From assembly GCF_023091745.1 (NCBI RefSeq), contig NC_068920.1:5952001-6016000 (forward strand): 64,000 bases of DNA, written 5' to 3'. The DNA comes from Budorcas taxicolor. Lineage: Eukaryota > Chordata > Mammalia > Artiodactyla > Bovidae. The position numbers and the translations under genes are program-made. This document shows positions 12,298-24,508 of this stretch, in pieces. The notes beneath the pieces were generated by a model. That model made no database searches, was not told the origin of the DNA, and worked only from the letters and a program-made list of their open reading frames with translations. The first letter of the stretch is position 1; the number at the start of each line of letters is the position of its first letter.

Positions 12298-13126
12298 GAA
12301 TTCCCGGCGTTCCCGTCGCATCTCAAGTGGAGGCCCTCTCAACAGGAACAGCGAGAGGAACTCCAGGGTCGTGCCACCATTCCAAGAGTCCCCCAGATGT
12401 CTCAGTCCATTCCAGAGGAACCTCTTTTCCCTTCACCGGTTCGTCTTTCACGCCGAGGATCGACTCACACCAAGGTGGCACTTGGCACAGCCCTGTGGGA
12501 ATGGCTCGTGAGAAAGCCTCGTGGGAAAGCCTTGAGGGAAAGCATCGACTGAAAGCCACAGATCCCTTGATCCACGTGACAGGAAGCGTGACCCTACTGC
12601 TGCAGCTCGGGAGGGAATCGCACGTGCATGCCCCCACTCGAGACGAGGCCTGACTCCCCTGGGGAGACTCAGAGGCACCCCAAGATCCATGTCAACACTG
12701 GAGAGGAATGCTCAGGTTCCGGCCCCGACTCCACACAAGGTCTTAGGCCCCGGCATAGACTGGAGTGGTATCCCGAGATGGCCCCTAGCACCTCGCATGG
12801 GGACTGGCCCTTCCTGAGGCCACCAGAGCGGGTCCCTGAGGTCCCCGTGGTAACTCGAGAAGACCTGCCGCAACTCGAGAATATCCAGGAGGTTCTCCCC
12901 TGCAGGCGAGATGAGGCCCATTTCCGCAGAGGCTTCTCGGGGCTAATCACACCTCACCTCTGGAACGTCGAAAGGGTCCTTCACACACTTGGTGCAACTC
13001 AAGAAGTTCACAGACATACCCGTGTCCACTCGAGAGGAAACACGAGGGTCCCGCCCACATCCAGAGGAGCCCCTTTTCCGCCTCGTAGCTCGAGCTGAGA
13101 GATCCTTTCCCTGCTTCGTCGGGAAA
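12298..13126. repeat. M16, 829 bp, four degenerate 13-bp units
   Basis: The 13-bp block is decayed (ggaatggctcgtgag, aagccttgag, aagcatcgact) yet keeps four-unit length. M21 is its copy at offset 4,065. Confidence 0.93.
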
Positions 13127-13942
13127 GAATTCCCGGCGTTCCCGTCGCATCTCAAGAGGAGGCCCTCTCAACAGGAACGGCGAGAGGAACTCCAGGGTCG
13201 TGCCACCATTCCAAGAGTCCCCCAGATGTCTCAGTCCATTCCAGAGGAACCTCTTTTCCCTTCACCGGCTCGTCTTTCACGCCGAGGATCGACTCACACA
13301 AAGGTGGCACTTGGCACAGCCCTGTGGGTAAGCCTCGTGGGAAAGCCTCGAGGGAAAGACTCGAGGGAAAGCCACAGATCCCTTGAACCACGTGACGGGA
13401 AGCGTGACCCTACTGCTGCAGCACGGGAGGGAATCGCACGCGCATGCCCCCACTCGAGACGAGGCCTGACTCCCCTGGGGAGACTCAGAGGCACACCAAG
13501 ATCCATGTCAACACTGGAGAGGAATTCTCAGGTTCCGGCCCCGACTCCACACAAGGTCTTAGGCCCCGGCATCGATGGGAGAGGAATCCCGAGATGGCCC
13601 CTAGCAACTGGCATGGGGTCTGGCCCTTCCTGAGGCCACCAGAGCGGGTCCCTGAGGTCCCCGTCGTAATTCGAGAAGACCTGCCGCAACTCGAGAATAT
13701 CCAGGAGGTTCTCCCCTGCAGGCGACATGAGGCCCATTTATGCAGAGGCTTCTCGGGGCTAATCACACCTCACCTCTGGAACGTCGAAAGGGTCCTTCAC
13801 ACCCTTGGGGCATCTCAAGAAGTTCCCCGACATACCCGTCTCCACTCGAGAGGAAACACGAGGGTCCCGCCCACATCCAGAGGAGCCCCGTTTCCGCCTC
13901 GTAGCTCGAGGTGAGGGATCCTTTCTCTGCTTCGTCGGGAAA
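13127..13942. repeat. M17, 816 bp, three 13-bp units
   Basis: Carries tcacacaaaggtgg, gtgggtaagcc and ctgcagcacggg, markers of the lineage M17, M22, M27, M50 and M56. An extra GAATTC at 13522, absent from its copy M22, gives a second EcoRI site. Confidence 0.93.
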
Positions 13943-14758
13943 GAATTCCCGGCGTTCCCGTCGCCTCTCAAGAGGAGGCCCTCTCAACAGGAACGGCGAG
14001 AGGAACTCCAGGGTCGTGCCACCATTCCAAGAGTCCCCCAGATGTCTCAGTCCATTCCAGAGGAACCTCTTTTCCCTTCACCGGCTCGTCTTTCACGCCG
14101 AGGATCGACTCACACCAAGGTGGCACTTGGCACAGCCCTGTGGGAAAGCCTCGTGGGAAAGCCTCGAGGGAAAGCCTCGAGGGAAAGCCACAGATCCCTT
14201 GATCCACGTGACAGAAAGCGTGACCCTACTGCTGCAGCTCGGGAGGAAAGCGCACGTGCATGCCCCCACTCGAGACGAGGCCTGACTCCCCTGGGGAGAC
14301 TCAGAGGCACCCCAAGATCCATGTCAACACTGGAGAGGAATGCTCAGTTTCAGGCCCCGACTCCACACAAGGTCTTAGGCCCCGGCATCGATGGGAGAGG
14401 AATCCCGAGATGGCCCCTAGCAACTCGCATGGGGTCTGGCCCTACCTGAGGCCACCAGAGCGGATCCCTGAGGTTCCCGTCGTAACTCGAGAAGACCTGC
14501 CGCAACTCGAGAATATCCAGGAGGTTCTCCCCTGCAGGCGAGATGAGGCCTATTTCCGCATAGGCTTCTCGGGGCTAATCACACCTCACATCTGGAACGT
14601 CGAAAGGGTCCTTCACACCCTTGGTGCAACTCAAGAAGTTCCCCGACATACCCGTCTCCACTCGAGAGGAAACACGTGGGTCCCGCCCACATCCAGAGGA
14701 GCCCCGTTTCCACCTCGTAGCTCGAGTTGAGGGATCCTTTCCCTGCTTCGTCGGGAAA
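13943..14758. repeat. M18, 816 bp, three 13-bp units
   Basis: Counterpart of M6, M23 and M46, with cgtcgcctctcaag at the left and gaggtgcctatt-region relatives distally. It differs from M23 by a few bases such as gcggatccctg near 14461. Confidence 0.92.
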
Positions 14759-15548
14759 GAATTCCCGGCGTTCCCGTCGCATCTCAAGAGGAGGCCCTCT
14801 CAACAGGAACGGCGAGAGGAACTCCAGGGTCGTGCCACCATTCCAAGAGTCCCCCAGATGTCTCAGTCCATTCCAGAGGAACCTCTTTTCCCTTCACCGG
14901 TTCGTCTTTCACGCCAAGGATCGACTCACACCAAGGTGGCACTTGGCACAGCCCTGTGGGAAAGCCTCGAGGGAAAGCCACAGATCCCTTGATCCACGTG
15001 ACAGGAAGCGTGACCCTACTTCTGCAGCTCGGGAGGGAAGCGCACGCCCATGCCGCCACTCGAGACGAAGCCTGACTCCCCTGGGGAGACTGAGAGGCAC
15101 CCCAAGATCCATGTCAACACTGGAGAGGAATGCTGAGGTTCCGGCCCCGACTCCACACAAGGTCTTAGGCCCCGGCATAGACTGGAGTGGTATCCCGAGA
15201 TGGCCCCTAGCACCTCGCAAGGGGACTGGCCCTTCCTGAGGCCACCAGAGCGGGTCCCGGAGGTCCCCGTCGTAACTCGAGAAGACCTGCCGCAACTCGA
15301 GAATATCCAGGAGGTTCTCCCCTGCAGGCGAGATGAGGCCCATTTCCGCAGAGGCTTCTCGGGGCTAATCACACCTCACCTCTGGAACTTCGAAAGGGTC
15401 CTTCCCACCCTTGGTGCAACTCAAAAAGTTCCCCGACATACCCGTCTCCACTTGAGAGGAAACACGAGGGTCCCGCCCACATCCAGAGGAGCCCCGTTTC
15501 CGCCTCGTAGCTCGAGGTGAGGGATCCTTTCCCTGCTTCATCGGGAAA
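14759..15548. repeat. M19, 790 bp, one 13-bp unit
   Basis: Only one unit remains (14958-14970), 26 bp short of the standard. Counterparts M24 and M47 are also 790 bp. The pentamer junction falls in its distal third. Confidence 0.94.
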
Positions 15549-16362
15549 GAATTCTGGGCGTTCCCGTCGCATCTCAAGAGGAGGCCCTCTCAACAGGAAC
15601 GGCGAGAGGAACTCCAGTGTCCTGCCACCGTTCCAAGAGTCCCCCAGATGCCTCAGGACATTCCAGAGGAACCTCTTTTCCGTTCACCTGCTCGTCTTTC
15701 ACGCCGAGGATCGACTCACACCAAGGTGGCACTTGGCACAGCCCTGTGGGAAAGCCCCGTGGGAAAGCCTCGAGGGAAAGCCTCGAGGGAAAGCCACAGA
15801 TCCCTTGATCCACGTGACAGGAAGCGTGACCCTACTGCTGCAGCTCGGGAGGGAATCGCACGCGCATGCCCCCACGCGAGACGATGCCTGACTCCCCTGG
15901 GGAGACTCAGAGGCACCCCAAGATCCATGTCAACACTGGAGAGGAAAGCTCAGGTTCCGGCCCCGACCCCACCCAAGGTCTTATGCCCCGGCATCGAAGG
16001 GAGAGGAATCCCGAGATGGCCCCTAGCAACTCGCATGGGGACTGGCCCTTCCTGAGGCCACCAGAGCGGGTCCCTGAGGTCCCCGTCGTAACTCGAGAAG
16101 ACCTGCCGCAACTCGAGATAATCCAGGAGGTTCTCCCCTCCAAGCGAGATGAGGCCCATTTCCGCAGAGGCTTCTCGGGGCTAATCACACCTCACCTCTG
16201 GAACGTCGAAAGGGTCCTTCGCAACTTGGTGCAACTCAAGAAGTTCCCCGACATACCCGTCTCCACTCGAGAGGAAACACGAAGGTCCCGCCCACATCCA
16301 GAGGAGCCCCGTTTCCGCCTCGTAGCTCGAGGTGATGGATCTTTCCCTGCTTCGTCGGGAAA
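15549..16362. repeat. M20, 814 bp, three 13-bp units
   Basis: Copy of M15 at offset 4,065, sharing the same two small deletions. It differs by aaagccccgtggg and by tttccgcagagg instead of tttccacagagg. Confidence 0.94.
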
Positions 16363-17191
16363 GAATTCCCGGCGTTCCCGTCGCATCTCAAGTGGAGGCC
16401 CTCTCAACAGGAACAGCGAGAGGAACTCCAGGGTCGTGCCACCATTCCAAGAGTCCCCCAGATGTCTCAGTCCATTCCAGAGGAACCTCTTTTCCCTTCA
16501 CCGGTTCGTCTTTCACGCCGAGGATCGACTCACACCAAGGTGGCACTTGGCACAGCCCTGTGGGAATGGCTCGTGAGAAAGCCTCGTGGGAAAGCCTTGA
16601 GGGAAAGCATCGACTGAAAGCCACAGATCCCTTGATCCACGTGACAGGAAGCGTGACCCTACTGCTGCAGCTCGGGAGGGAATCGCACGTGCATGCCCCC
16701 ACTCGAGACGAGGCCTGACTCCCCTGGGGAGACTCAGAGGCACCCCAAGATCCATGTCAACACTGGAGAGGAATGCTCAGGTTCCGGCCCCGACTCCACA
16801 CAAGGTCTTAGGCCCCGGCATAGACTGGAGTGGTATCCCGAGATGGCCCCTAGCACCTCGCATGGGGACTGGCCCTTCCTGAGGCCACCAGAGCGGGTCC
16901 CTGAGGTCCCCGTGGTAACTCGTGAAGACCTGCCGCAACTCGAGAATATCCAGGAGGTTCTCCCCTGCAGGCGAGATGAGGCCCATTTCCGCAGAGGCTT
17001 CTCGGGGCTAATCACACCTCACCTCTGGAACGTCGAAAGGGTCCTTCACACACTTGGTGCAACTCAAGAAGTTCACAGACATACCCGTGTCCACTCGAGA
17101 GGAAACACGAGGGTCCCGCCCACATCCAGAGGAGCCCCTTTTCCGCCTCGTAGCTCGAGCTGAGAGATCCTTTCCCTGCTTCGTCGGGAAA
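16363..17191. repeat. M21, 829 bp, four degenerate 13-bp units
   Basis: Copy of M16 with the same decayed block. One difference noticed is actcgtgaagacc near 16920. Confidence 0.94.
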
Positions 17192-18007
17192 GAATTCCCG
17201 GCGTTCCCGTCGCATCTCAAGAGGAGGCCCTCTCAACAGGAACGGCGAGAGGAACTCCAGGGTCGTGCCACCATTCCAAGAGTCCCCCAGATGTCTCAGT
17301 CCATTCCAGAGGAACCTCTTTTCCCTTCACCGGCTCGTCTTTCACGCCGAGGATCGACTCACACAAAGGTGGCACTTGGCACAGCCCTGTGGGTAAGCCT
17401 CGTGGGAAAGCCTCGAGGGAAAGACTCGAGGGAAAGCCACAGATCCCTTGAACCACGTGACGGGAAGCGTGACCCTACTGCTGCAGCACGGGAGGGAATC
17501 GCACGCGCATGCCCCCACTCGAGACGAGGCCTGACTCCCCTGGGGAGACTCAGAGGCACACCAAGATCCATGTCAACACTGGAGAGGAATGCTCAGGTTC
17601 CGGCCCCGACTCCACACAAGGTCTTAGGCCCCGGCATCGATGGGAGAGGAATCCCGAGATGGCCCCTAGCAACTGGCATGGGGTCTGGCCCTTCCTGAGG
17701 CCACCAGAGCGGGTCCCTGAGGTCCCCGTCGTAATTCGAGAAGACCTGCCGCAACTCGAGAATATCCAGGAGGTTCTCCCCTGCAGGCGACATGAGGCCC
17801 ATTTCCGCAGAGGCTTCTCGGGGCTAATCACACCTCACCTCTGGAACGTCGAAAGGGTCCTTCACACCCTTGGGGCATCTCAAGAAGTTCCCCGACATAC
17901 CCGTCTCCACTCGAGAGGAAACACGAGGGTCCCGCCCACATCCAGAGGAGCCCCGTTTCCGCCTCGTAGCTCGAGGTGAGGGATCCTTTCTCTGCTTCGT
18001 CGGGAAA
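17192..18007. repeat. M22, 816 bp, three 13-bp units
   Basis: Copy of M17 without the additional EcoRI site. It has aaagactcgaggg in the 13-bp block, shared with M17. Confidence 0.94.
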
Positions 18008-18823
18008 GAATTCCCGGCGTTCCCGTCGCCTCTCAAGAGGAGGCCCTCTCAACAGGAACGGCGAGAGGAACTCCAGGGTCGTGCCACCATTCCAAGAGTC
18101 CCCCAGATGTCTCAGTCCATTCCAGAGGAACCTCTTTTCCCTTCACCGGCTCGTCTTTCACGCCGAGGATCGACTCACACCAAGGTGGCACTTGGCACAG
18201 CCCTGTGGGAAAGCCTCGTGGGAAAGCCTCGAGGGAAAGCCTCGAGGGAAAGCCACAGATCCCTTGATCCACGTGACAGAAAGCGTGACCCTACTGCTGC
18301 AGCTCGGGAGGAAAGCGCACGTGCATGCCCCCACTCGAGACGAGGCCTGACTCCCCTGGGGAGACTCAGAGGCACCCCAAGATCCATGTCAACACTGGAG
18401 AGGAATGCTCAGTTTCAGGCCCCGACTCCACACAAGGTCTTAGGCCCCGGCATCGATGGGAGAGGAATCCCGAGATGGCCCCTAGCAACTAGCATGGGGT
18501 CTGGCCCTACCTGAGGCCACCAGAGCGGGTCCCTGAGGTTCCCGTCGTAACTCGAGAAGACCTGCCGCAACTCGAGAATATCCAGGAGGTTCTCCCCTGC
18601 AGGCGAGATGAGGCCTATTTCCGCATAGGCTTCTCGGGGCTAATCACACCTCACATCTGGAACGTCGAAAGGGTCCTTCACACCCTTGGTGCAACTCAAG
18701 AAGTTCCCCGACATACCCGTCTCCACTCGAGAGGAAACACGTGGGTCCCGCCCACATCCAGAGGAGCCCCGTTTCCACCTCGTAGCTCGAGTTGAGGGAT
18801 CCTTTCCCTGCTTCGTCGGGAAA
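18008..18823. repeat. M23, 816 bp, three 13-bp units
   Basis: Copy of M18. It has gcaactagcatgg near 18485, a single-base change that interrupts the forward frame open in M18. Confidence 0.94.
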
Positions 18824-19613
18824 GAATTCCCGGCGTTCCCGTCGCATCTCAAGAGGAGGCCCTCTCAACAGGAACGGCGAGAGGAACTCCAGGGTCGTGC
18901 CACCATTCCAAGAGTCCCCCAGATGTCTCAGTCCATTCCAGAGGAACCTCTTTTCCCTTCACCGGTTCGTCTTTCACGCCAAGGATCGACTCACACCAAG
19001 GTGGCACTTGGCACAGCCCTGTGGGAAAGCCTCGAGGGAAAGCCACAGATCCCTTGATCCACGTGACAGGAAGCGTGACCCTACTTCTGCAGCTCGGAAG
19101 GGAAGCGCACGCCCATGCCGCCACTCGAGACGAAGCCTGACTCCCCTGGGGAGACTCAGAGGCACCCCAAGATCCATGTCAACACTGGAGAGGAATGCTG
19201 AGGTTCCGGCCCCGACTCCACACAAGGTCTTAGGCCCCGGCATAGACTGGAGTGGTATCCCGAGATGGCCCCTAGCACCTCGCAAGGGGACTGGCCCTTC
19301 CTGAGGCCACCAGAGCGGGTCCCGGAGGTCCCCGTCGTAACTCGAGAAGACCTGCCGCAACTCGAGAATATCCAGGAGGTTCTCCCCTGCAGGCGACATG
19401 AGGCACATTTCCGCAGAGGCTTCTCGGGGCTAATCACACCTCACCTCTGGAACGTCGAAAGGGTCCTTCACACCCTTGATGCAACTCAAGAAGTTCCCCG
19501 ATATACCAGTCTCCACTCGAGAGGAAACACGAGGGTCCCGCCCTCATCCAGAGGAGCCCCGTTTCCGCCTCGTAGCTCGAGGTGAGGGATCCTTTCCCTG
19601 CTTCGTCGGGAAA
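18824..19613. repeat. M24, 790 bp, one 13-bp unit
   Basis: Copy of M19 up to about 19397, where caggcgacatgaggcac replaces caggcgagatgaggccc and the pentamer homology ends. Confidence 0.94.
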
Positions 19614-20429
19614 GAATTCCCGGCGTTCCCGTCGCATCTCAAGAGGAGGCCCTCTCAACAGGAACGGCGAGAGGAACTCCAGGGTCGTGCCACCATTCCA
19701 AGAGTCCCCCAGATGTCTCAGTCCATTCCAGAGGAACCTCTTTTCCCTTCACCGGCTCGTCTTTCACGCCGAGGATCGACTCACACCAAGGTGGCACTTG
19801 GAACAGCCCTGTGGGAAAGCCTCGTGGGAAAGCCTCGAGGGAAAGCCTCGAGGGAAAGCCACAGATCCCTTGATCCACGTGACAGGAAGCGTGACCCTAC
19901 TGCTGCAGCTCGGGAGGGAATCCCACGTGCGTGCCCCCACTCGAGACGAGGCCTGACTCCCCTGGGGAGACACAGAGGCACCCCAAGATCCATGTCAACA
20001 CTGGAGAGGAATCCTCAGGTTCCGGCCCCGACTCCACACAAGGTCTTAGGCCCCGGCATCGATGGGAGAGGAATCCCGAGCTGGCCCCTAGCAACGCGCA
20101 TGGGGACTGGCCCTTCCTGAGGCCACTAGAGCGGGTCCCTGAGGTCCCCATCGTAACTCGAGAAGACCTGCCGCCCCTCGAGAATATCCAGGAGGTTCTT
20201 CCCTGCAGGCGAGATGAGGCCCATTTCCGCAGAGGCTTCTCGGGGCTAATCACACCTCACCTCTGGAACGTCGAAAGGGTCCTTCACACCCTTGGTGCAA
20301 CTCAAGAAGTTCCCCGATATACCCGTCTCCACTCGAGAGGAAACACGAGGGTCCCGCCCTCATCCAGAGGAGCCCCGTTTCCGCCTCGTAGCTCGAGGTG
20401 ACGGATCCTTTCCCTGCATCGTCGGAAAA
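19614..20429. repeat. M25, 816 bp, three 13-bp units
   Basis: Counterpart of M8 and M48. It has the unusual cacttggaacagccc in the middle. Confidence 0.93.
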
Positions 20430-21258
20430 GAATTCCGGGCGTTCCCGTCGCATCTCAAGAGGAGGCCCTCTCAACAGGAACGGCGAGAGGAACTCCAGGG
20501 TCGTTCCACCATTCCAAGAGTCCCCCAGATGTCTCAGTCCATTCCAGAGGAACCTCTTTTCCCTTCACCGGCTCGTCTTTCACACCGAGGATCGACTCAC
20601 ACCAAGGTGGCACTTGGCACAGCCCTGTGGGAAAGACTCGTGGGAAAGCCTCGAGGGAAAGCCTCGAGGGAAAGCCTCGAGGGAAAGCCACAGATCCCTT
20701 GATCCACGTGACAGGAAGCGTGACCCTACTGCTGCAGCTCGGGAGGGAATCGCACGTGCATGCCCCCACTCGAGACGAGGCCTGACTCCCCTGGGGAGAC
20801 TCAGAGGCACCCCAAAATCCATGTCAACCCTGGAGAGGAATGCTCAGGTTCCGGCCCCGACTGCACACAAGGTCTTAGGCCCCGGCATAGACTGGAGTGG
20901 TATCCCGAGATGGCCCCTAGCACCTCGCATGGGGACTGGCCCTTCCTGAGGCCACCAGAGCGGGTCCCTGAGGTCCCCGTGGTAACTCGAGAAGACCTGC
21001 CGCAACTCGAGAATATCCAGGAGGTTCTCCCCTGCAGGCGAGATGAGGCCCATTTCCGCAGAGGCTTCTCGGGGCTAATCACACCTCACCTCTGGAACGT
21101 CGAAAGGGTCCTTCACACACTTGGTGCAACTCAAGAAGTTCACAGACATACCCGGGTCCACTCGAGAGGAAACACGAGGGTCCCGCCCACATCCAGAGGA
21201 GCCCCTTTTCCGCCTCGTAGCTCGAGCTGAGAGATCCTTTCCCTGCTTCGTCGGGAAA
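20430..21258. repeat. M26, 829 bp, four 13-bp units
   Basis: Counterpart of M9 and M49. It ends with gctcgagctgagagatcc, so the BamHI hexamer is missing. Confidence 0.93.
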
Positions 21259-22074
21259 GAATTCCCGGCGTTCCCGTCGCATCTCAAGAGGAGGCCCTCT
21301 CAACAGGAACGGCGAGAGGAACTCCAGGGTCGTGCCACCATTCCAAGAGTCCCCCAGATGTCTCAGTCCATTCCAGAGGAACCTCTTTTCCCTTCACCGG
21401 CTCGTCTTTCACGCCGAGGATCGACTCACACAAAGGTGGCACTTGGCACAGCCCTGTGGGTAAGCCTCGTGGGAAAGCCTCGAGGGAAAGCCTCGAGGGA
21501 AAGCCACAGATCCCTTGAACCACGTGACGGGAAGCGTGACCCTACTGCTGCAGCACGGGAGGGAATCGCACGCGCATGCCCCCACTCGAGACGAGGCCTG
21601 ACTCCCCTGGGGAGACTCAGAGGCACACCAAGATCCATGTCAACACTGGAGAGGAATGCTCAGGTTCCGGCCCCGACTCCACACAAGGTCTTAGGCCCCG
21701 GCATCGATGGGAGAGGAATCCCGAGATGGCCCCTAGCAACGCGCATGGGGACTGGCCCTTCCTGAGGCCACCAGAGCGGGTCCCTGAGGTCCCCATCGTA
21801 ACTCGAGAAGACATGCCGCCCCTCGAGAATATCCAGGAGGTTCTTCCCTGCAGGCGAGATGAGGCCCATTTCCGCAGAGGCTTCTCGGGGCTAATCACAC
21901 CTCACATCTGGAACGTCGAAAGGGTCCTTCCCACCCTTGGGGCAAATCAAGAAGTTCCCCGACATACCCGTCTCCACTCGAGAGGAAACACGAGGGTCCC
22001 GCCCACATCCAGAGGAGCCCCGTTTCCGCCTCGTAGCTCGAGGTGAGGGATCCTTTCCCTGCTTGGTCGGGAAA
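21259..22074. repeat. M27, 816 bp, three 13-bp units
   Basis: Same lineage as M17, M22, M50 and M56. The distal half has gaagacatgccgcccctc and ggggcaaatcaag, as in M29 and M50. Confidence 0.93.
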
Positions 22075-22877
22075 GAATCCCCGGCGTTCCCGTCGCATCT
22101 CAAGAGGAGGCCCTCTCAACAGGAACGGCGAGAGGAACTCCAGGGTCCTGCCACCGTTCCAAGAGTCCACCAGATGTCTCAGGACATTCCAGAGGAACCT
22201 CTTTTCCCTTCACCGGCTCTTCTTTCACGCCGAGGATCGACTCACACCAAGGTGGCACTTGGCACAGCCCTGTGGGAAAGCCTCGTGGGAAAGCCTCGAG
22301 GGAAAGCCACATATCCCTTGATCCACGTGACAGGAAGCGTGACCCTACTGCTGCAGCTCGGGAGGGAATCGCACGCGCATGCCCCCACTCGAGACGAGGC
22401 CTGACTCCCCTGGGGAGACTCAGAGGCACCCAAAGATCCATGTCAACACCGGAGAGGAATCCTCAGGTTCTGGCCCCGAATCCACACAAGGTCTTAGGCC
22501 CCGGCATCGATGGGAGAGGAATCCCGAGCTGGCCCCTAGCAACGCGCATGTGGACTGGCCCTTCCTGAGGCCACTAGAGCGGGTCCCTGAGGTCCCCATC
22601 GTAACTCGAGAAGACCTGCCGCCCCTCGAGAATATCCAGGAGGTTCTTCCCTGCAGGCGAGATGAGGCCCATTTCCGCAGAGGCTTCTCGGGGCTAATCA
22701 CACCTCACCTCTGGAACGTCGAAAGGGTCCTTCCCACCCTTGGGGCAAATCAAGAAGTTCCCCGACATACCCGTCTCCACTCGAGAGGAAATACGAGGGT
22801 CCCGCCCATATCCAGAGGAGCCCCGTTTCCGCCAGGTAGCTCGAGGTGAGGGATCCTTTCCCTGCTTCTTCGGAAAA
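22075..22877. repeat. M28, 803 bp, two 13-bp units, landmark EcoRI site lost
   Basis: The landmark reads gaatcc instead of GAATTC, the only loss among 79 positions. Flanks align, so the boundary is secure. EcoRI digestion would yield a 1,619-bp fragment across M27 and M28. Confidence 0.93.
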
Positions 22878-23693
22878 GAATTCCCGGCGTTCCCATCGCA
22901 TCTCAAGAGGAGGCCCTCTCAACAGGAACGGCGAGAGGAACTCCAGGGTCGTGCCACCATTCCAATAGTCCCCCAGAGGTCTCAGTCCATTCCAGAGGAA
23001 CCTCTTTTCCCTTCACCGGCTCGTCTTTCACGGCGAGGATCGACTCACACAAAGGTGGCACTTGGCACAGCCCTGTGGGTAAGCCTCGTGGGAAAGCCTT
23101 GAGGGAAAGCCTCGAGGGAAAGCCACAGATCCCTAGAACCAAGTGACGGGAAGCGTGACCCTACTGCTGCAGCACGGGAGGGAATCGCACGCGCATGCCC
23201 CCACTCGAGACGAGGCCTGACTCCCCTGGGGAGACTCAGAGGCACACCAAGATCCATGTTAACACTGGAGAGGAATGCTCAGGTTCCGGCCCCGACTCCA
23301 CACAAGGTCTAAGGCCCCGGCATCGATGGGAGAGGAATCCCGAGATGGCCCCTAGCAACGCGCATGGGGACTGGCCCTTCCTGAGGCCACCAGAGCGGGT
23401 CCCTGAGGTCCCCATCGTAACTCGAGAAGACATGCCGCCCCTCGAGAATATCCAGGAGGTTCTTCCCTGCAGGCGAGATGAGGCCCATTTCCGCAGAGGC
23501 TTCTCGGGGCTAATCACACCTCACCTCTGGAACGTCGAAAGGGTCCTTCCCACCCTTGGGGCAAATCAAGAAGTTCCCCGACATACCCGTCTCCACTCGA
23601 GAGGAAACACGAGGGTCCCGCCCATATCCAGAGGAGCCCCGTTTCCGTCTCGTAGCTCGAGGTGAGGGATCCTTTCCCTGCTTCTTCGGAAAA
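22878..23693. repeat. M29, 816 bp, three 13-bp units
   Basis: Preceded by cttcttcggaaaa and carrying ttccaatagtcccccagagg. The first part pairs with M30, and the distal half pairs with that of M27 at offset 1,619. Confidence 0.93.
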
Positions 23694-24508
23694 GAATTCC
23701 CGGCGTTCCCATCGCATCTCAAGAGGAGGCCCTCTCAACAGGAACGGCGAGAGGAACTCCAGGGTCGTGCCACCATTCCAATAGTCCCCCAGAGGTCTCA
23801 GTCCATTCCAGAGGAACCTCTTTTCCCTTCACCGGCTCGTCTTTCACGCCGAGGATCGACTCACACCAAGGTGGCACTTGGCACAGCCCTGTGGGAAAGC
23901 CTCGAGGGAAAGCCTCGAGGGAAAGCCTCGAGGGAAAGACACAGATTCCTTGATCCACGTGACAGGAAGCGTGACCCTACTGCTGCAGCTCGGGAGGGAA
24001 GCGCACGTGCATGCCCCCACTGGAGACGAGGCCTGACTCCCCTGCGGAGACTCAGAGGCACCCAAGATCCATGTCAACACTGGAGCGGAATCCTCAGGTT
24101 CCGGCCCCGACTCCACACAAGGTCTTAGGCCCCGGCATCGATGGGAGAGGAATCCCGATATGGCCCCTAGCAACTCGCATGAGGACTGGCCCTTCCTGAG
24201 GCCACCAGAGCGTGTCCCTGAGGTCCCCGTCGTAACTCCAGAAGACCTGCCACAACTCGAGAATATCCAGGAGGTTCTCCCCTGCAGGCGAGATGAGGCC
24301 CATTTCAGCAGAGGCTTCTAGAGGCTAATGACACCTCACCTCTGGAACGTCGAAAGGGTCCTTCCCACCCTTGGTGCAACTCAAGAAGTTCCCGCACATA
24401 CCCGTCTCCACTCGAGAGGAAACACGAGGGTCCCGCCCACATCCAGAGGAGCCCCGTTTCCGCCTCGTAGCTCGAGGTGAGGGATCCTTTCCCTGCTTCA
24501 TCGGGAAA
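23694..24508. repeat. M30, 815 bp, three 13-bp units
   Basis: One base is missing in gaggcacccaagatcc. It has cccccactggagacgagg and ccctgcggagac, shared with M35 at offset 4,077. Confidence 0.93.

Larger units (their letters stand above)
11208..15271. repeat. Five-monomer higher-order unit, copy 1
   Basis: Contains M15 to M18 whole and parts of M14 and M19. It aligns with the next copy at offset 4,064 before, and 4,065 after, a one-base deletion near 11402. The landmark intervals 814, 829, 816, 816, 790 repeat exactly in copy 2. The left limit is set by a mismatch at 11207 (gtggta against gtcgta). Confidence 0.9.
15272..19336. repeat. Five-monomer higher-order unit, copy 2
   Basis: About ten substitutions against copy 1 were noticed by eye over 4,065 bp, so identity is roughly 99.7%. 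Homology can be followed to 19397, where M24 switches to a different distal third. Confidence 0.9.
17870..22000. repeat. Copy of the 36.6-40.7 kb stretch
   Basis: Landmarks at 18008, 18824, 19614, 20430, 21259 and 22075 correspond to 36731, 37547, 38337, 39153, 39982 and 40798 at a constant offset of 18,723. Similarity is visibly lower than within the pentamer or A/B pairs. Confidence 0.82.

Noticed and set aside
11801..16576. Two nearly identical 236-codon frames (11801-12511 and 15866-16576)
   Set aside because: They look conserved only because the whole 4,065-bp unit is duplicated. Noncoding bases around them are equally conserved.
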